Assembly: GCF_029626035.1 (NCBI RefSeq)
Contig: NZ_JARUBE010000003.1
Coordinates: 6,262,001-6,326,000, forward strand
From: Micromonospora sp. WMMD980
GTDB lineage: Bacteria; Actinomycetota; Actinomycetes; Mycobacteriales; Micromonosporaceae
Direction: 5' to 3'
Length of the DNA stretch: 64,000 nt
The position numbers and the translations under genes were made by a program. Positions 39,160-47,373 of the stretch are shown piece by piece. A model generated the notes under the pieces. It worked only from the letters and a program-made list of their open reading frames with translations, searched no databases and was not told the origin of the DNA. Positions within the stretch are counted from its first letter, which is position 1; each line of letters starts with the position of its first letter.

Positions 39160-40254
39160 TCACCAGCCGAAGCAGGTCGCGCCGTACTCACCCGAGTCCC
39201 GCGAGACGACCTTCCCGTCGATGGTGATCCGGCAGGTCACCTCGCCGGATTCGGACGGGCTCGCGATGATCTGCACCCGCTGGCGGTCGTTCGCGGTGAA
39301 CCGCAGTCGCCAGGGCGCGTCCACGTCGTCGAGTTGGAAGAAGTTGGCGTCCGCGTCGTAGAACTGCACGTAGACCTGGTCGGCCCCGGTCACCTCGTAG
39401 ACCACGGTGAACGTGCCGGGCCCGCCGGAGGGGGTGGTGACCGGGGTGGCGGGCGCCGAGGTGCTCGGCGCCGGGGCAGGTTCGTCCGGCCCGTAGATGT
39501 AGGGCTCGTCGTAGGGCTCGTCGGACGAGGTCGCCCCGTCGACGAAGCCGCCGAGCGCGCCGAGGCCGACGCAGCCACAGACGGACAGCACCACGGCGAC
39601 GACGACGGCGATCACCAGCCCGACCACCCAGCCCCCGCTCGACCGGCGCGGCGGCCCGCCGGGATACGCGTACGGCGGCGGGTACGGCCCCGGCGGGTAC
39701 GGGCCGGCGGGGTACGGCGGCGGCGGGTACGGCCCTGTCGGGTACGGCCCGCCCGGTTGCGGTCCGCCCGGGTACGGCCCGCCCGGGTACGGCCCGCCCG
39801 GTTGCGGTCCGCCCGGGTACGGCCCGCCCGGGTACGGCCCGCCCGGTTGCGGCCCGCCCGGTTGCGGTCCGCCCGGGTACGGCCCGCCCGGGGGGAGAGC
39901 CGGCGGCCAGCCCGGCGTGTCGGGGCCGGCGGGTCCGTCGACTGTGCAGGACCGATCCGTGGCGTCGTGGTCGTCGGGTGCGGCCGGTCGGACGGCCGGG
40001 TGGCCGGTCCCACCCGGCCGGTAGGCGCCCGACGGGGTGGGCGGGCCGGATGTGGTGATCGGGCCGGCCGGGCCGCTGCCGGGCGGTGCCCACGGGCCCG
40101 GCTCCGAGGGCGACCAGGGCGCGGGCGGGGTCCAGGGCCGCGGCGCGGTCAGCGGATCCGGTGGCGTCCAGGCAGCGGGCTCCCCGGCGGCCGGCGCCGC
40201 GGTCGGGTCCCCCGGACCGGGGGTCGGCTCGGGGGAGGAAGTCGTCTCGGACAT
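39160..40254 (-). CDS. Proline-rich membrane protein with MmpS-like domain
   Basis: A 364-residue protein. The N-terminal ~200 residues are Pro/Gly-rich, with a block of GGPYPGGPQP repeats. One transmembrane helix (GGWVVGLVIAVVVAVVLSVCGCVG) is followed by a short linker and a C-terminal domain resembling MmpS (VVYEVTGADQVYVQFYDADAN...PWRLRFTA...GEVTCRITIDGKVVSRD). MmpS-type domains accompany lipid/RND transport in mycobacteria, but no MmpL is nearby. The final Cys and the Cys of VTCRI may pair. Role unknown. Confidence 0.82.
   Translation of the reverse strand: MSETTSSPEPTPGPGDPTAAPAAGEPAAWTPPDPLTAPRPWTPPAPWSPSEPGPWAPPGSGPAGPITTSGPPTPSGAYRPGGTGHPAVRPAAPDDHDATDRSCTVDGPAGPDTPGWPPALPPGGPYPGGPQPGGPQPGGPYPGGPYPGGPQPGGPYPGGPYPGGPQPGGPYPTGPYPPPPYPAGPYPPGPYPPPYAYPGGPPRRSSGGWVVGLVIAVVVAVVLSVCGCVGLGALGGFVDGATSSDEPYDEPYIYGPDEPAPAPSTSAPATPVTTPSGGPGTFTVVYEVTGADQVYVQFYDADANFFQLDDVDAPWRLRFTANDRQRVQIIASPSESGEVTCRITIDGKVVSRDSGEYGATCFGW
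39660..39895 (-). repeat. Proline/glycine-coding tandem repeat
   Basis: Contiguous 15-bp units (GGGTACGGCCCGCCC or GGTTGCGGTCCGCCC on the + strand) are arranged in a higher-order 45-bp pattern encoding GGPYPGGPYPGGPQP blocks. No spacers, so it is a coding minisatellite and not a CRISPR array. Confidence 0.9.
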
Positions 40255-40375
40255 CGGCTCAGCTCACAGGGGTACGGCGCGGACGACGCGGAGGGGGGCG
40301 AGGCGGGCCCTCAATGTAGGGGCTCACCGCCATCCGCGCGCCCCCGCCGTTCCGCCGTTCCGCCGGTTCGGCCGA

Positions 40376-40425
40376 AGATCTTGGTATGAAACGGCCCCCG
40401 GAGGGGCACTTTCGTACCAAGATCT
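40376..40425. repeat. 23-bp stem-loop palindromic element
   Basis: Arms 40376-40398 and 40403-40425 match at 20 of 23 positions around a 4-nt loop; the outer 11 bp (AGATCTTGGTA / TACCAAGATCT) are perfect. It is far from the end of any gene, so a terminator role is unlikely. It looks like a REP-type or excision-prone palindromic unit. Confidence 0.75.
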
Positions 40426-40595
40426 GTGATTTTCCCGCGATGCGGATGGGTGATCCCGGTTGGTGGTGGGTGTCGGGGTGGGGCGTGCGCGGGGGCTGCG
40501 CGTTTTGTCCGGTGGGTGAGCTGGGGCGACCGGTTCGCTCATGAGCGGTGATCGTTAACCGGCCTTCCGCGCACGCGCGGTGAGCGAAACTGGGT

Positions 40596-40601
40596 TAGGC
40601 T
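40596..40601 (+). promoter_or_regulatory. TAGGCT -10 box, leaderless glmS promoter
   Basis: TAGGCT lies 7 nt before the glmS ATG with no Shine-Dalgarno, so transcription probably starts at the A of the start codon. No good -35 is present, hinting at an activator. Confidence 0.65.
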
Positions 40602-40608
40602 GCGGACC

Positions 40609-42522
40609 ATGTGTGGAATCGTGGGTTACGCCGGTGCGCGCCCGGCGCTCGGCATCGTGCTCGACGGACTTCGACGGCTGGAATACCGCGGCTACGACTC
40701 GGCCGGCGTCGCCGTCGTCTGCGACGACGAGCTGCTGACCGAGAAGAAGGCCGGCAAGCTGGCGAACCTGGAGAAGGTGCTCTCCGAACGGGCCGCCGAC
40801 AACCCCGAGGACTGCGCCGCCAGCCCGATCGGCATCGGCGACGGCACCACGGGCATCGGCCACACCCGCTGGGCCACGCACGGCGGCCCGACCGACCGCA
40901 ACGCCCACCCGCACGTCTCCCCGGACGGCCGGGTCGCGGTGATCCACAACGGCATCATCGAGAACTTCGCGAAGCTGCGTACCGAGCTGGAGGACGAGGG
41001 CGTCGAGTTCGCCAGCGACACCGACACCGAGTGCGCCGCGCACCTGATCGCCCGGGCGCTCGCCGACCTGCGCTCCGCCGGCGAGGCCGACAGCCCGCAG
41101 TTGCTCGCCTCGGCCATGCGCGTCGTCTGCGAGCGGCTCGAAGGGGCGTTCACGCTGCTCGCCGTGGACGCGGCCATCCCCGGCGCGGTGGTCGGCGCCC
41201 GGCGCAACTCGCCACTCGTGGTGGGCCGGGGCGACGGCGAGAACTACCTCGCCAGCGACGTGGCCGCGTTCATCGAACACACCCGGGACGCGGTCGAGCT
41301 GGGTCAGGACCAGATCGTCCTGATCACGCCGGACAGCATCGAGATCACCGACTTCGCCGGCCAGCCCGCTTCCGGTAAGGACTTCCACATCGACTGGGAC
41401 TCGTCGGCCGCCGAGAAGGGCGGCTACGACTGGTTCATGCTCAAGGAGATCGAGGAGCAGCCGCAGGCGATCGCCGACACGCTGCTCGGCCGGCTCACCG
41501 AGAGCGGCGAGATCGCGCTCGACGAGGTCCGTCTCAGCGAGCAGGACCTGCGCGACGTCGACAAGATCTTCATCGTCGCCTGCGGCACCTCCTACCACGC
41601 CGGGCTGGTCGCCAAGTACGCCATCGAGCACTGGACCCGGATCCCCTGCGAGGTGGAGCTGGCCAGCGAGTTCCGCTACCGCGACCCGGTGCTCGACCGG
41701 TCCACCCTGATCGTGGTGATCTCGCAGTCCGGCGAGACCATGGACACGCTGATGGCGCTGCGGCACGCCAAGGAGCAGAAGGCCCGCGTGCTGGCCATCT
41801 GCAACACCAACGGGTCGACCATCCCGCGCGAGTCCGACGCGGTGCTCTACACCCACGGCGGCCCGGAGATCGCGGTCGCCTCCACCAAGGCGTTCCTCAC
41901 CCAGGTCGTCGCGTGCTATCTGATCGGCCTGCACCTGGCCCAGGTGCGCGGCATCAAGTTCGCCGACGAGGTGGGCGCGGTGGTGTCCCAGCTCCAGGAG
42001 ATGCCGGCCAAGCTGCGCGAGCTGCTGGACCGGATCGAGCCGGTCCGCGCGCTCGGCCGCGAGCTGAAGTCCGAGCCGACCGTGCTGTTCATCGGCCGCC
42101 ACGTGGGCTACCCGGTGGCGCTGGAGGGCGCGCTGAAGCTCAAGGAGCTGGCGTACATGCACGCCGAGGGCTTCGCCGCCGGCGAGCTGAAGCACGGGCC
42201 GATCTCGCTGATCGACAAGGGCACGCCGGTGATCTGCATCGTGCCGTCGCCGGTGGGCCGGGGGATGCTGCACGACAAGGTCGTCTCCAACATCCAGGAG
42301 GTGCGTGCCCGGGGCGCCCGCACCATCGTGATCGCGGAGGAGGGCGACCAGGCGGTGGTCCGCTACGCCGATCACCTGATCTACGTGCCGCGTACCCCGA
42401 CGTTGCTGGCGCCGCTGGTGACCACCGTGCCGCTCCAGGTGCTCGCCGCCGAGATCGCCGCCGCCCGGGGGCACGACGTCGACCAGCCGCGGAACCTCGC
42501 CAAGTCGGTCACCGTCGAGTAG
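40609..42522 (+). CDS. glmS: Glutamine-fructose-6-phosphate aminotransferase (isomerising)
   Basis: A 637-residue enzyme making glucosamine-6-P, the first step of UDP-GlcNAc synthesis. Cys2 of MCGIVGYAG is the glutaminase nucleophile; HTRWATHGGPTDRNAHPH and HNGIIENF line that site. Two SIS domains follow (VACGTSYHAGLVAKY, SQSGETMDTLMAL, EGALKLKELAYMHAEGFAAGELKHGP), and the C-terminus DQPRNLAKSVTVE is the conserved tail carrying the Lys that opens the sugar. The start codon is fixed by Cys2. With glmM it supplies peptidoglycan precursors. A strong terminator follows. Confidence 0.97.
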   Translation: MCGIVGYAGARPALGIVLDGLRRLEYRGYDSAGVAVVCDDELLTEKKAGKLANLEKVLSERAADNPEDCAASPIGIGDGTTGIGHTRWATHGGPTDRNAHPHVSPDGRVAVIHNGIIENFAKLRTELEDEGVEFASDTDTECAAHLIARALADLRSAGEADSPQLLASAMRVVCERLEGAFTLLAVDAAIPGAVVGARRNSPLVVGRGDGENYLASDVAAFIEHTRDAVELGQDQIVLITPDSIEITDFAGQPASGKDFHIDWDSSAAEKGGYDWFMLKEIEEQPQAIADTLLGRLTESGEIALDEVRLSEQDLRDVDKIFIVACGTSYHAGLVAKYAIEHWTRIPCEVELASEFRYRDPVLDRSTLIVVISQSGETMDTLMALRHAKEQKARVLAICNTNGSTIPRESDAVLYTHGGPEIAVASTKAFLTQVVACYLIGLHLAQVRGIKFADEVGAVVSQLQEMPAKLRELLDRIEPVRALGRELKSEPTVLFIGRHVGYPVALEGALKLKELAYMHAEGFAAGELKHGPISLIDKGTPVICIVPSPVGRGMLHDKVVSNIQEVRARGARTIVIAEEGDQAVVRYADHLIYVPRTPTLLAPLVTTVPLQVLAAEIAAARGHDVDQPRNLAKSVTVE

Positions 42523-42536
42523 CCCGCCCGACTTTC

Positions 42537-42570
42537 CGGCCCCCCTCCGCCCCTGGGCGGAGGGGGGCCG
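42537..42570 (+). terminator. Terminator after glmS
   Basis: CGGCCCCCCTCCGCCC (42537-42552) is complementary to GGGCGGAGGGGGGCCG (42555-42570). It starts 15 nt after the glmS stop and ends 8 nt before the converging stop, so it can serve both strands. Confidence 0.8.
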
Positions 42571-42577
42571 CCGCCGT

Positions 42578-44206
42578 TCACCGGCCCAGCACGATCCGGG
42601 CCATCCCGTCGAGCGCCGGGTTGTCGGAGTCCCAGTAGCCGGTGTGACCGTGCCGTGCGCTCGGGAAGCGCCGGCCGCCGAAGCCCGGCGTGCTCGGGTC
42701 GGCGCCGAACCACAGGCGTTCGGCGTGCGGATCCAGCACGGCCAGCGCCGGGCCGAGCGGCGTGCCGGCCAGCACGGCGCGCCGGGCCAGCTCGTCGGGC
42801 TCGCGGACCAGCCGGATCACGTCGTCGGGCGCGGTCGACGCCCAGACCTGCCCGGCCGGCATCCGCAGCTCGGAGGCGTGGTCGACGCCGACCCCGGGTG
42901 ACCCGACGAAGACCAGCGCGTCGGCGCCCAGCCCGTGGTCGCGCGCGGCGGCGCCGACCACCAGCGAACCGTAGCTGTGCCCGAGCACCGTCTGCCGGGC
43001 CGGTGGCCCCTCGTGCGTGGCCCGCAGCCCCTCCTGGAACCGGTGCAGGGCCGGCCCGGCCGCCTCGGCCTGGCGGGCCGACGACGCCTCGGGGAGGAAG
43101 TCGGGCGCGTCGTAGTCGAGCCAGAGCACCGCCGCCGTCTCCTCGCCCGGCCCGATCGCCGCGCACCGCTCCAGCACCCGCGCCGCCCGACCCAGTTCGG
43201 CGGGCGCGTCGGCGAGGTCCGCGGTCATACCCGGGACGTAGGTCAGCACCGCGCCGGCCCGGTCCGGGTTGCCCAGCGCCACCACCGCCCGACCGTCACC
43301 GGCCGAGTCGAACCCCAGCAGGTAGGCGCGCGGTGCGCCCGGTGTGGCCAGCCGTTCGCCCAGCCCGTCCAGGCCCCGCAGCGCCGCGTCCACCCCGGCC
43401 AGCCGGGCGCGTCGGGTCACTTCGAGCGGGCCGGCCGGCAGCGGGCGCAGCAACGCGAGCCGGTGGGCGAGCAGTTCCTCCCGCCGGTCGGCGAGCAGCA
43501 GCCGGTTGGCCTGGTCGCGGGCGCCGGCCGGCACCCCGTCGAGCCGGCCGGTCCGGCCCGGCTCGTGCCCCACCAGCCACCGCCGCTCGGCCGGGCTCAG
43601 CCCGGCCCACCAGCGGCTCACCTCTGCCGGCCCGGCTCCGGGCCCCGGCCGCCGGGCGGGCGGAACGCTGACCCAGCCGGTCACCGCCGCAGTGGCGAGC
43701 GCGCCGAGCCGGTCGGCCACCTCGCGGTCCGCCGCGCCGGCCAGCGCCAGCGCGCCCCGGATCCCGGCCTGCGCGCGGACCACCGCGGGGCCGGCCAGGT
43801 CGACCGGGCGAGCCGGGTCGGCCCGGATCGCGCCGGTGCGGTCCACCGCCAGGCCGCCGGTCTCGGCCCGGGCCACCTCGGCGCCGAGCCGGGCCTTCGC
43901 CACGTTCACCCGGGCGGCGAACTCGGCGAGCGCCTGGTCCACCTCGAACAGCGCGGGCAGCACGTCGGTGAGCGTGCTGCGCAGCTCGCCGATCCGCCGC
44001 CGCGCGGCCGTCGAGGCGGTGCCGGACCACCCGGGCCGGAGGACGTCGGCGTGGGCGCCCAGCCCGTCGGCCCGTCGGCGCACCGGGCCGGCGAGCCCGC
44101 GCCAGGCCGCCCCGGCGGTGAGCCAGGCCCCCGGATCCGCCCGCCAGAGCTGCGCGTAGCCGACCGGTGGGTCGGCGGTCGGTAGGGACCGTCCGCCGCC
44201 GGTCAT
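42578..44206 (-). CDS. Alpha/beta hydrolase, DUF1023 family
   Basis: A 542-residue protein. The N-terminal ~300 residues are helical (SGTASTAARRRIGELRSTLTDVLPALFEVDQALAEFAARV), resembling WXG-type helical hairpins. The C-terminal ~200 form the DUF1023 hydrolase: LLGFDSAGDGRAVVALGNPDRAGAVLTYVPGM, nucleophile elbow VLGHSYGSLVVGAAA and the late His of RHGHTGYWD. Such proteins are common with ESX-like small proteins in actinobacteria and may be secreted effectors. ATG at 44206 overlaps the stop of the 99-residue upstream gene (ATGA). Confidence 0.85.
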   Translation of the reverse strand: MTGGGRSLPTADPPVGYAQLWRADPGAWLTAGAAWRGLAGPVRRRADGLGAHADVLRPGWSGTASTAARRRIGELRSTLTDVLPALFEVDQALAEFAARVNVAKARLGAEVARAETGGLAVDRTGAIRADPARPVDLAGPAVVRAQAGIRGALALAGAADREVADRLGALATAAVTGWVSVPPARRPGPGAGPAEVSRWWAGLSPAERRWLVGHEPGRTGRLDGVPAGARDQANRLLLADRREELLAHRLALLRPLPAGPLEVTRRARLAGVDAALRGLDGLGERLATPGAPRAYLLGFDSAGDGRAVVALGNPDRAGAVLTYVPGMTADLADAPAELGRAARVLERCAAIGPGEETAAVLWLDYDAPDFLPEASSARQAEAAGPALHRFQEGLRATHEGPPARQTVLGHSYGSLVVGAAARDHGLGADALVFVGSPGVGVDHASELRMPAGQVWASTAPDDVIRLVREPDELARRAVLAGTPLGPALAVLDPHAERLWFGADPSTPGFGGRRFPSARHGHTGYWDSDNPALDGMARIVLGR

Positions 44207-44502
44207 CGCGTGATCCCGACGAGGCGGCGGGCGGCCCGCTCGTCCACCGCCTCGTAGCCCTCCGCGCCGCCGCGCAGCGCCTCGGCGGTGGCCGCCACCC
44301 GGGCCGCGAGCGCGCCGGACCAGCGCCGCACGGCGGCCTCCAGCTCGTCCAGCGCCGTGCCGGCCCGCCACCCGTCCGGCGGTGGCCCCACCGGGCCGAG
44401 CGCCCCGCCCGGCCCATGGGCCAGCCGGAACGCGTCGTCGGCCAGCCCTCGGGCCACCGAGCGCAACACTTCCGGATCGACGGTGAACGGTTCCACGACC
44501 AC
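44203..44502 (-). CDS. WXG100/ESX-like small helical protein
   Basis: A ~99-residue helical protein (VEPFTVDPEVLRSVARGLADDAFRLAHG at the N-terminus, then a second helix AALDELEAAVRRWSGALAARVAATAEALRGGAEGYEAVDERAARRL). The length, central Trp-rich turn and YEAVDERAA end match the ESAT-6/WXG100-like family that partners with secreted effectors. GTG at 44502 is placed 5 nt after GGGGAGG; a second GTG 6 nt later is possible. It is translationally coupled to the DUF1023 gene. Confidence 0.75.
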   Translation of the reverse strand: MVVEPFTVDPEVLRSVARGLADDAFRLAHGPGGALGPVGPPPDGWRAGTALDELEAAVRRWSGALAARVAATAEALRGGAEGYEAVDERAARRLVGITR

Positions 44503-44583
44503 GACGACCTCCCCACCCCGCCGGCCCCACCGGCCGGTCCCGGACAGCGGGGACGCTAGGACCGGCGGGACCGCCCGCGCGGG

Positions 44584-44616
44584 CCCTGTGGACAACCTCG
44601 CCGGTTGTCCACAGGG
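44584..44616. promoter_or_regulatory. Inverted pair of DnaA boxes in a 33-bp palindrome
   Basis: Perfect 14-bp arms CCCTGTGGACAACC (44584-44597) and GGTTGTCCACAGGG (44603-44616) flank a 5-nt loop. Each contains TTGTCCACA (or its complement), the actinobacterial DnaA-box consensus, in opposite orientation. It lies 36 bp upstream of the -10 box of the next gene. Confidence 0.65.
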
Positions 44617-44651
44617 CTCGTCGGCGGCCGGCCCGGGAGCCGGCACGCCGG

Positions 44652-44657
44652 TAGGGT
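44652..44657 (+). promoter_or_regulatory. TAGGGT -10 box upstream of nnrD
   Basis: TAGGGT is 7 nt before a GTG (44665) that opens a 16-codon reading frame ending in the nnrD start, matching the leaderless architecture seen elsewhere in the window. Confidence 0.55.
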
Positions 44658-44664
44658 GAGGCTC

Positions 44665-44715
44665 GTGATCGGGGCCGATTCGGCCGGCAGGAACGAACGG
44701 GGCGGGGTGGCATGA
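44665..44715 (+). CDS. Possible 16-residue leader peptide ORF
   Basis: GTG at 44665, at the predicted transcription start, opens MIGADSAGRNERGGVA and stops at TGA 44713-44715, overlapping the nnrD ATG (ATGA). It may be a leaderless uORF coupled to nnrD. The evidence is the spacing and overlap only; nnrD also has a GGGGCGGGG purine stretch of its own. Confidence 0.35.
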   Translation: MIGADSAGRNERGGVA

Positions 44716-46181
44716 GACCGGTGTGGCGGGTCGCGGACGTGCGGGCGGCGGAGGCGGGGCTGATGGCCACGCTGCCGTCCGGGGCGCTGATGCAACGGGC
44801 CGCCGCCGGGCTGGCCCGCCGCTGCGCGCTGCTGCTGGCCGACCGGGGCGGGGTCTACGGCGCCCGCGTGCTGGTGCTCGTCGGTTCCGGTGACAACGGC
44901 GGCGACGCCCTCCATGCGGGCGCTCGCCTGGCGGCCCGGGGCGCGGCGGTCGACGCCCTGCTCCTCACCCCCGGCCGGGCACACGCCGACGGCCTGGCCG
45001 CGCTGCGCGCCGCCGGCGGCCGGGTGGTCGACCGGCCGGCCGGCGTGGTCGATCTGGTGCTCGACGGCATCGTGGGCATCGGCGGCGCCGGTGGGCTGCG
45101 GGAGACCGCCGACCAGCTCGCCGCGAGCCTGACCGGTCGCCTCGGCCGGGACGGCGCCCGGGCCACCGTGGTCGCGGTGGACGTGCCGAGCGGCGTCGCG
45201 GTGGACACCGGCCACGTCCCGCTGACCGACGCCGGGCGGCCCCGCGCGGTCCGGGCCGACGTGACGGTGGCCTTCGGCGCGCTCAAGCCGGCCCTGGTGG
45301 TCGGTCCGGCCGCCGAGCTGGCCGGGCAGGTCGACCTGGTCGACATCGGGCTGACGCCGTGGTTGCGCGGCTCGCCGGCCGTGCGCGTGACCGAGTGGTC
45401 CGATCTGGTCGACTGGTGGCCGGCGCTCGGCGCCTCGTCGGAGAAATACTCCCGGGGCGTGGTCGGGGTGGCCACCGGCTCGGCGACCTACCCCGGGGCT
45501 GCGGTGCTCTCCGTCGGCGGCGCGCTGGCCGGCCCGACCGGCCTGGTCCGCTACGCCGGCGGCGCGCGGGCCGAGGTGGTGCGCCAGCACCCGTCGGTGA
45601 TCGCCACCGGCGGGGTCGCGGACGCCGGGCGGGTGCAGGCCTGGGTGTGCGGCTCGGGGCTGGGCACCGGTGACGAGTCCGCCGCCGAGCTGCGCGCGGT
45701 GCTGGCCGCGCCGGTGCCGGTGGTGCTCGACGCCGACGCGCTGACGCTGCTCGTCGACGGCAAGCTCGCCGACCGGCTGCGTGGGCGGGGCGCCCCGATC
45801 GTGGTGACCCCGCACGACCGGGAGTTCGCCCGGCTCTGCGGCGAGGCGCCGGGCGAGAACCGGGTCGCCGCCGCGCTGCGGCTGGCCGCCTGGATGAACG
45901 CGGTGGTGCTGCTCAAGGGCGACCGGACGATCGTCGGCACGCCCGACGGCCGGGCCTACGTCAACCCGACCGGCACCCCGGCCCTGGCCACCGGGGGCAC
46001 CGGCGACGTGCTGGCCGGGCTGCTCGGTTCCCTGCTCGCCGCCGGGTTGGCCCCCGAGCGGGCCGCCGCCGCGGCGGCGTACCTGCACGGGCTGGCCGGG
46101 CGGGAGGCGGCGCGCGGCGGTCCGGTGACCGCGCCCGACGTGGCCGCCGCGCTGCGTCCGGTGCTGGCCGGTCTGGGCTGA
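44712..46181 (+). CDS. nnrD: Bifunctional NAD(P)H-hydrate epimerase / ADP-dependent dehydratase
   Basis: A 489-residue two-domain repair enzyme. The N-terminal YjeF_N epimerase (about 1-210) has VLVGSGDNGGDALHAGARLAARG and DVPSGVAVDTG. The C-terminal ribokinase-fold NnrD dehydratase has SEKYSRGVVGVATGSATYPGAA, VTPHDREFARL, LKGDRTIVGTPDGRAYVNPTG and TGGTGDVLAGLLGSLLAAG. Together they restore hydrated NAD(P)H. It precedes alr in the conserved actinobacterial cluster. Confidence 0.94.
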   Translation: MRPVWRVADVRAAEAGLMATLPSGALMQRAAAGLARRCALLLADRGGVYGARVLVLVGSGDNGGDALHAGARLAARGAAVDALLLTPGRAHADGLAALRAAGGRVVDRPAGVVDLVLDGIVGIGGAGGLRETADQLAASLTGRLGRDGARATVVAVDVPSGVAVDTGHVPLTDAGRPRAVRADVTVAFGALKPALVVGPAAELAGQVDLVDIGLTPWLRGSPAVRVTEWSDLVDWWPALGASSEKYSRGVVGVATGSATYPGAAVLSVGGALAGPTGLVRYAGGARAEVVRQHPSVIATGGVADAGRVQAWVCGSGLGTGDESAAELRAVLAAPVPVVLDADALTLLVDGKLADRLRGRGAPIVVTPHDREFARLCGEAPGENRVAAALRLAAWMNAVVLLKGDRTIVGTPDGRAYVNPTGTPALATGGTGDVLAGLLGSLLAAGLAPERAAAAAAYLHGLAGREAARGGPVTAPDVAAALRPVLAGLG

Positions 46182-46242
46182 TCCGGGGCCGGCCGGAGGC
46201 GCCTGCCGGGCGGCTCACGGCCACGATGATCACCGGCGGAAG

Positions 46243-46248
46243 TAGGCT
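46243..46248 (+). promoter_or_regulatory. TAGGCT -10 box, leaderless alr promoter
   Basis: TAGGCT ends 6 nt before the alr ATG at 46255, with no Shine-Dalgarno. Confidence 0.6.
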
Positions 46249-46254
46249 GGGGGC

Positions 46255-47373
46255 ATGTGGCAGTCGGAGGTGCGCGTCGATCTCGACGCGATCCGGGAGA
46301 ACGTGGCCCGGCTCAAGGCCGGCACCAGCGCCGAGCTGATGGCGGTGGTGAAGGCCGACGGTTACGGGCACGGCATGGTGCCGGCGGCCCGCGCGGCGCT
46401 CGACGCCGGCGCGGACCAGCTCGGTGTCTGCACCCTCGACGAGGCACTCCGGCTGCGTCAGGAGGGGATCACCGCCCCGGTGCTGGCCTGGCTGCTCGAT
46501 CCGGGCCTGCCGCTGCACGACGGGATCGCGGTGGGGGTCGACCTCGGGTGCGCCAGCCTGACCCAGCTCGACGAGATGATCGAGGCGAGTCGCCGGGCCG
46601 GTCGCCCGGCCCGGCTGCACCTCAAGATCGACACCGGGTTGTCCCGGGGTGGCGCCACGGTCGCCGACTGGCCGGCGTTGCTGGAGGCCGCCGCGAAGGC
46701 CCAGGCCGACGGCCTGGTCGAGGTGGTCGGCGTGTGGAGCCACTTCGTGTACGCGGACTCGCCCGGCCACCCCACCACGGACCGTCAGCTCGCGATCTTC
46801 CACGAGGGGCTGGAGATGGTGACGCGGGCCGGCCTGCGGCCCCGCTACCGGCACCTGGCCAACTCGGCGGCCACGCTGACCCGGCCGGACACCCACTTCG
46901 ACCTGGTCCGTCCCGGGATCGCGGTCTACGGGCTGTCGCCGATCGAGGGCGAGCGGTTCGGGCTGCGCCCGGCGATGACGGCCCGGGCCCGGGTGATGCT
47001 GACCAAGCGGGTTCCGGCCGGCACCGGCGTCTCCTACGGCCACACCTACCTCACCGACGCCGAGAGCAACCTGGCCGTGGTGCCGCTCGGCTATGCCGAC
47101 GGGGTGCCCCGGCACGCCTCGAACACCGGCCCGGTGCTGCTCGGCGGTGAGCGGCGGACCATCTCCGGCCGGGTCTGCATGGACCAGTTCGTGGTCGACT
47201 GCGGCGACGACGAGGTGGCCGCCGGCGACGTGGCGACGCTGTTCGGCAGCGGCGCGGACGGCGAACCCACCGCCGACGACTGGGCCGAGGCGGTCGGCAC
47301 CATCAACTACGAGATCGTCACCCGGTTCGGCGGCGTGCGGGTGCCGCGCGTCTACGACGGCGAGCGGGCATGA
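46255..47373 (+). CDS. alr: Alanine racemase
   Basis: A 372-residue fold-type III PLP enzyme making D-alanine for peptidoglycan. The PLP lysine is in AVVKADGYGHGMVPAARAALD, the second catalytic base Tyr in GVSYGHTYLT, and the GRVCMDQFVVD segment closes the active site. Start ATG fits the canonical MWQSEVRVDLDAIRENV. Its stop overlaps the next gene (ATGA). Confidence 0.96.
   Translation: MWQSEVRVDLDAIRENVARLKAGTSAELMAVVKADGYGHGMVPAARAALDAGADQLGVCTLDEALRLRQEGITAPVLAWLLDPGLPLHDGIAVGVDLGCASLTQLDEMIEASRRAGRPARLHLKIDTGLSRGGATVADWPALLEAAAKAQADGLVEVVGVWSHFVYADSPGHPTTDRQLAIFHEGLEMVTRAGLRPRYRHLANSAATLTRPDTHFDLVRPGIAVYGLSPIEGERFGLRPAMTARARVMLTKRVPAGTGVSYGHTYLTDAESNLAVVPLGYADGVPRHASNTGPVLLGGERRTISGRVCMDQFVVDCGDDEVAAGDVATLFGSGADGEPTADDWAEAVGTINYEIVTRFGGVRVPRVYDGERA

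Larger units (their letters stand above)
40255..40608. other. 354-bp divergent intergenic region upstream of glmS
   Basis: It holds a 23-bp stem-loop (40376-40425), a perfect 12-bp palindrome CGCTCATGAGCG (40536-40547) and the TAGGCT box of glmS (40596-40601). No ORF with coding character is seen. The palindrome, about 50-60 bp before the -10, may be an operator. Confidence 0.6.

Noticed and set aside
39660..39895. Regular short repeats, considered as a CRISPR array
   Set aside because: Units are contiguous without unique spacers, encode a Pro/Gly repeat in frame and have no cas genes nearby.
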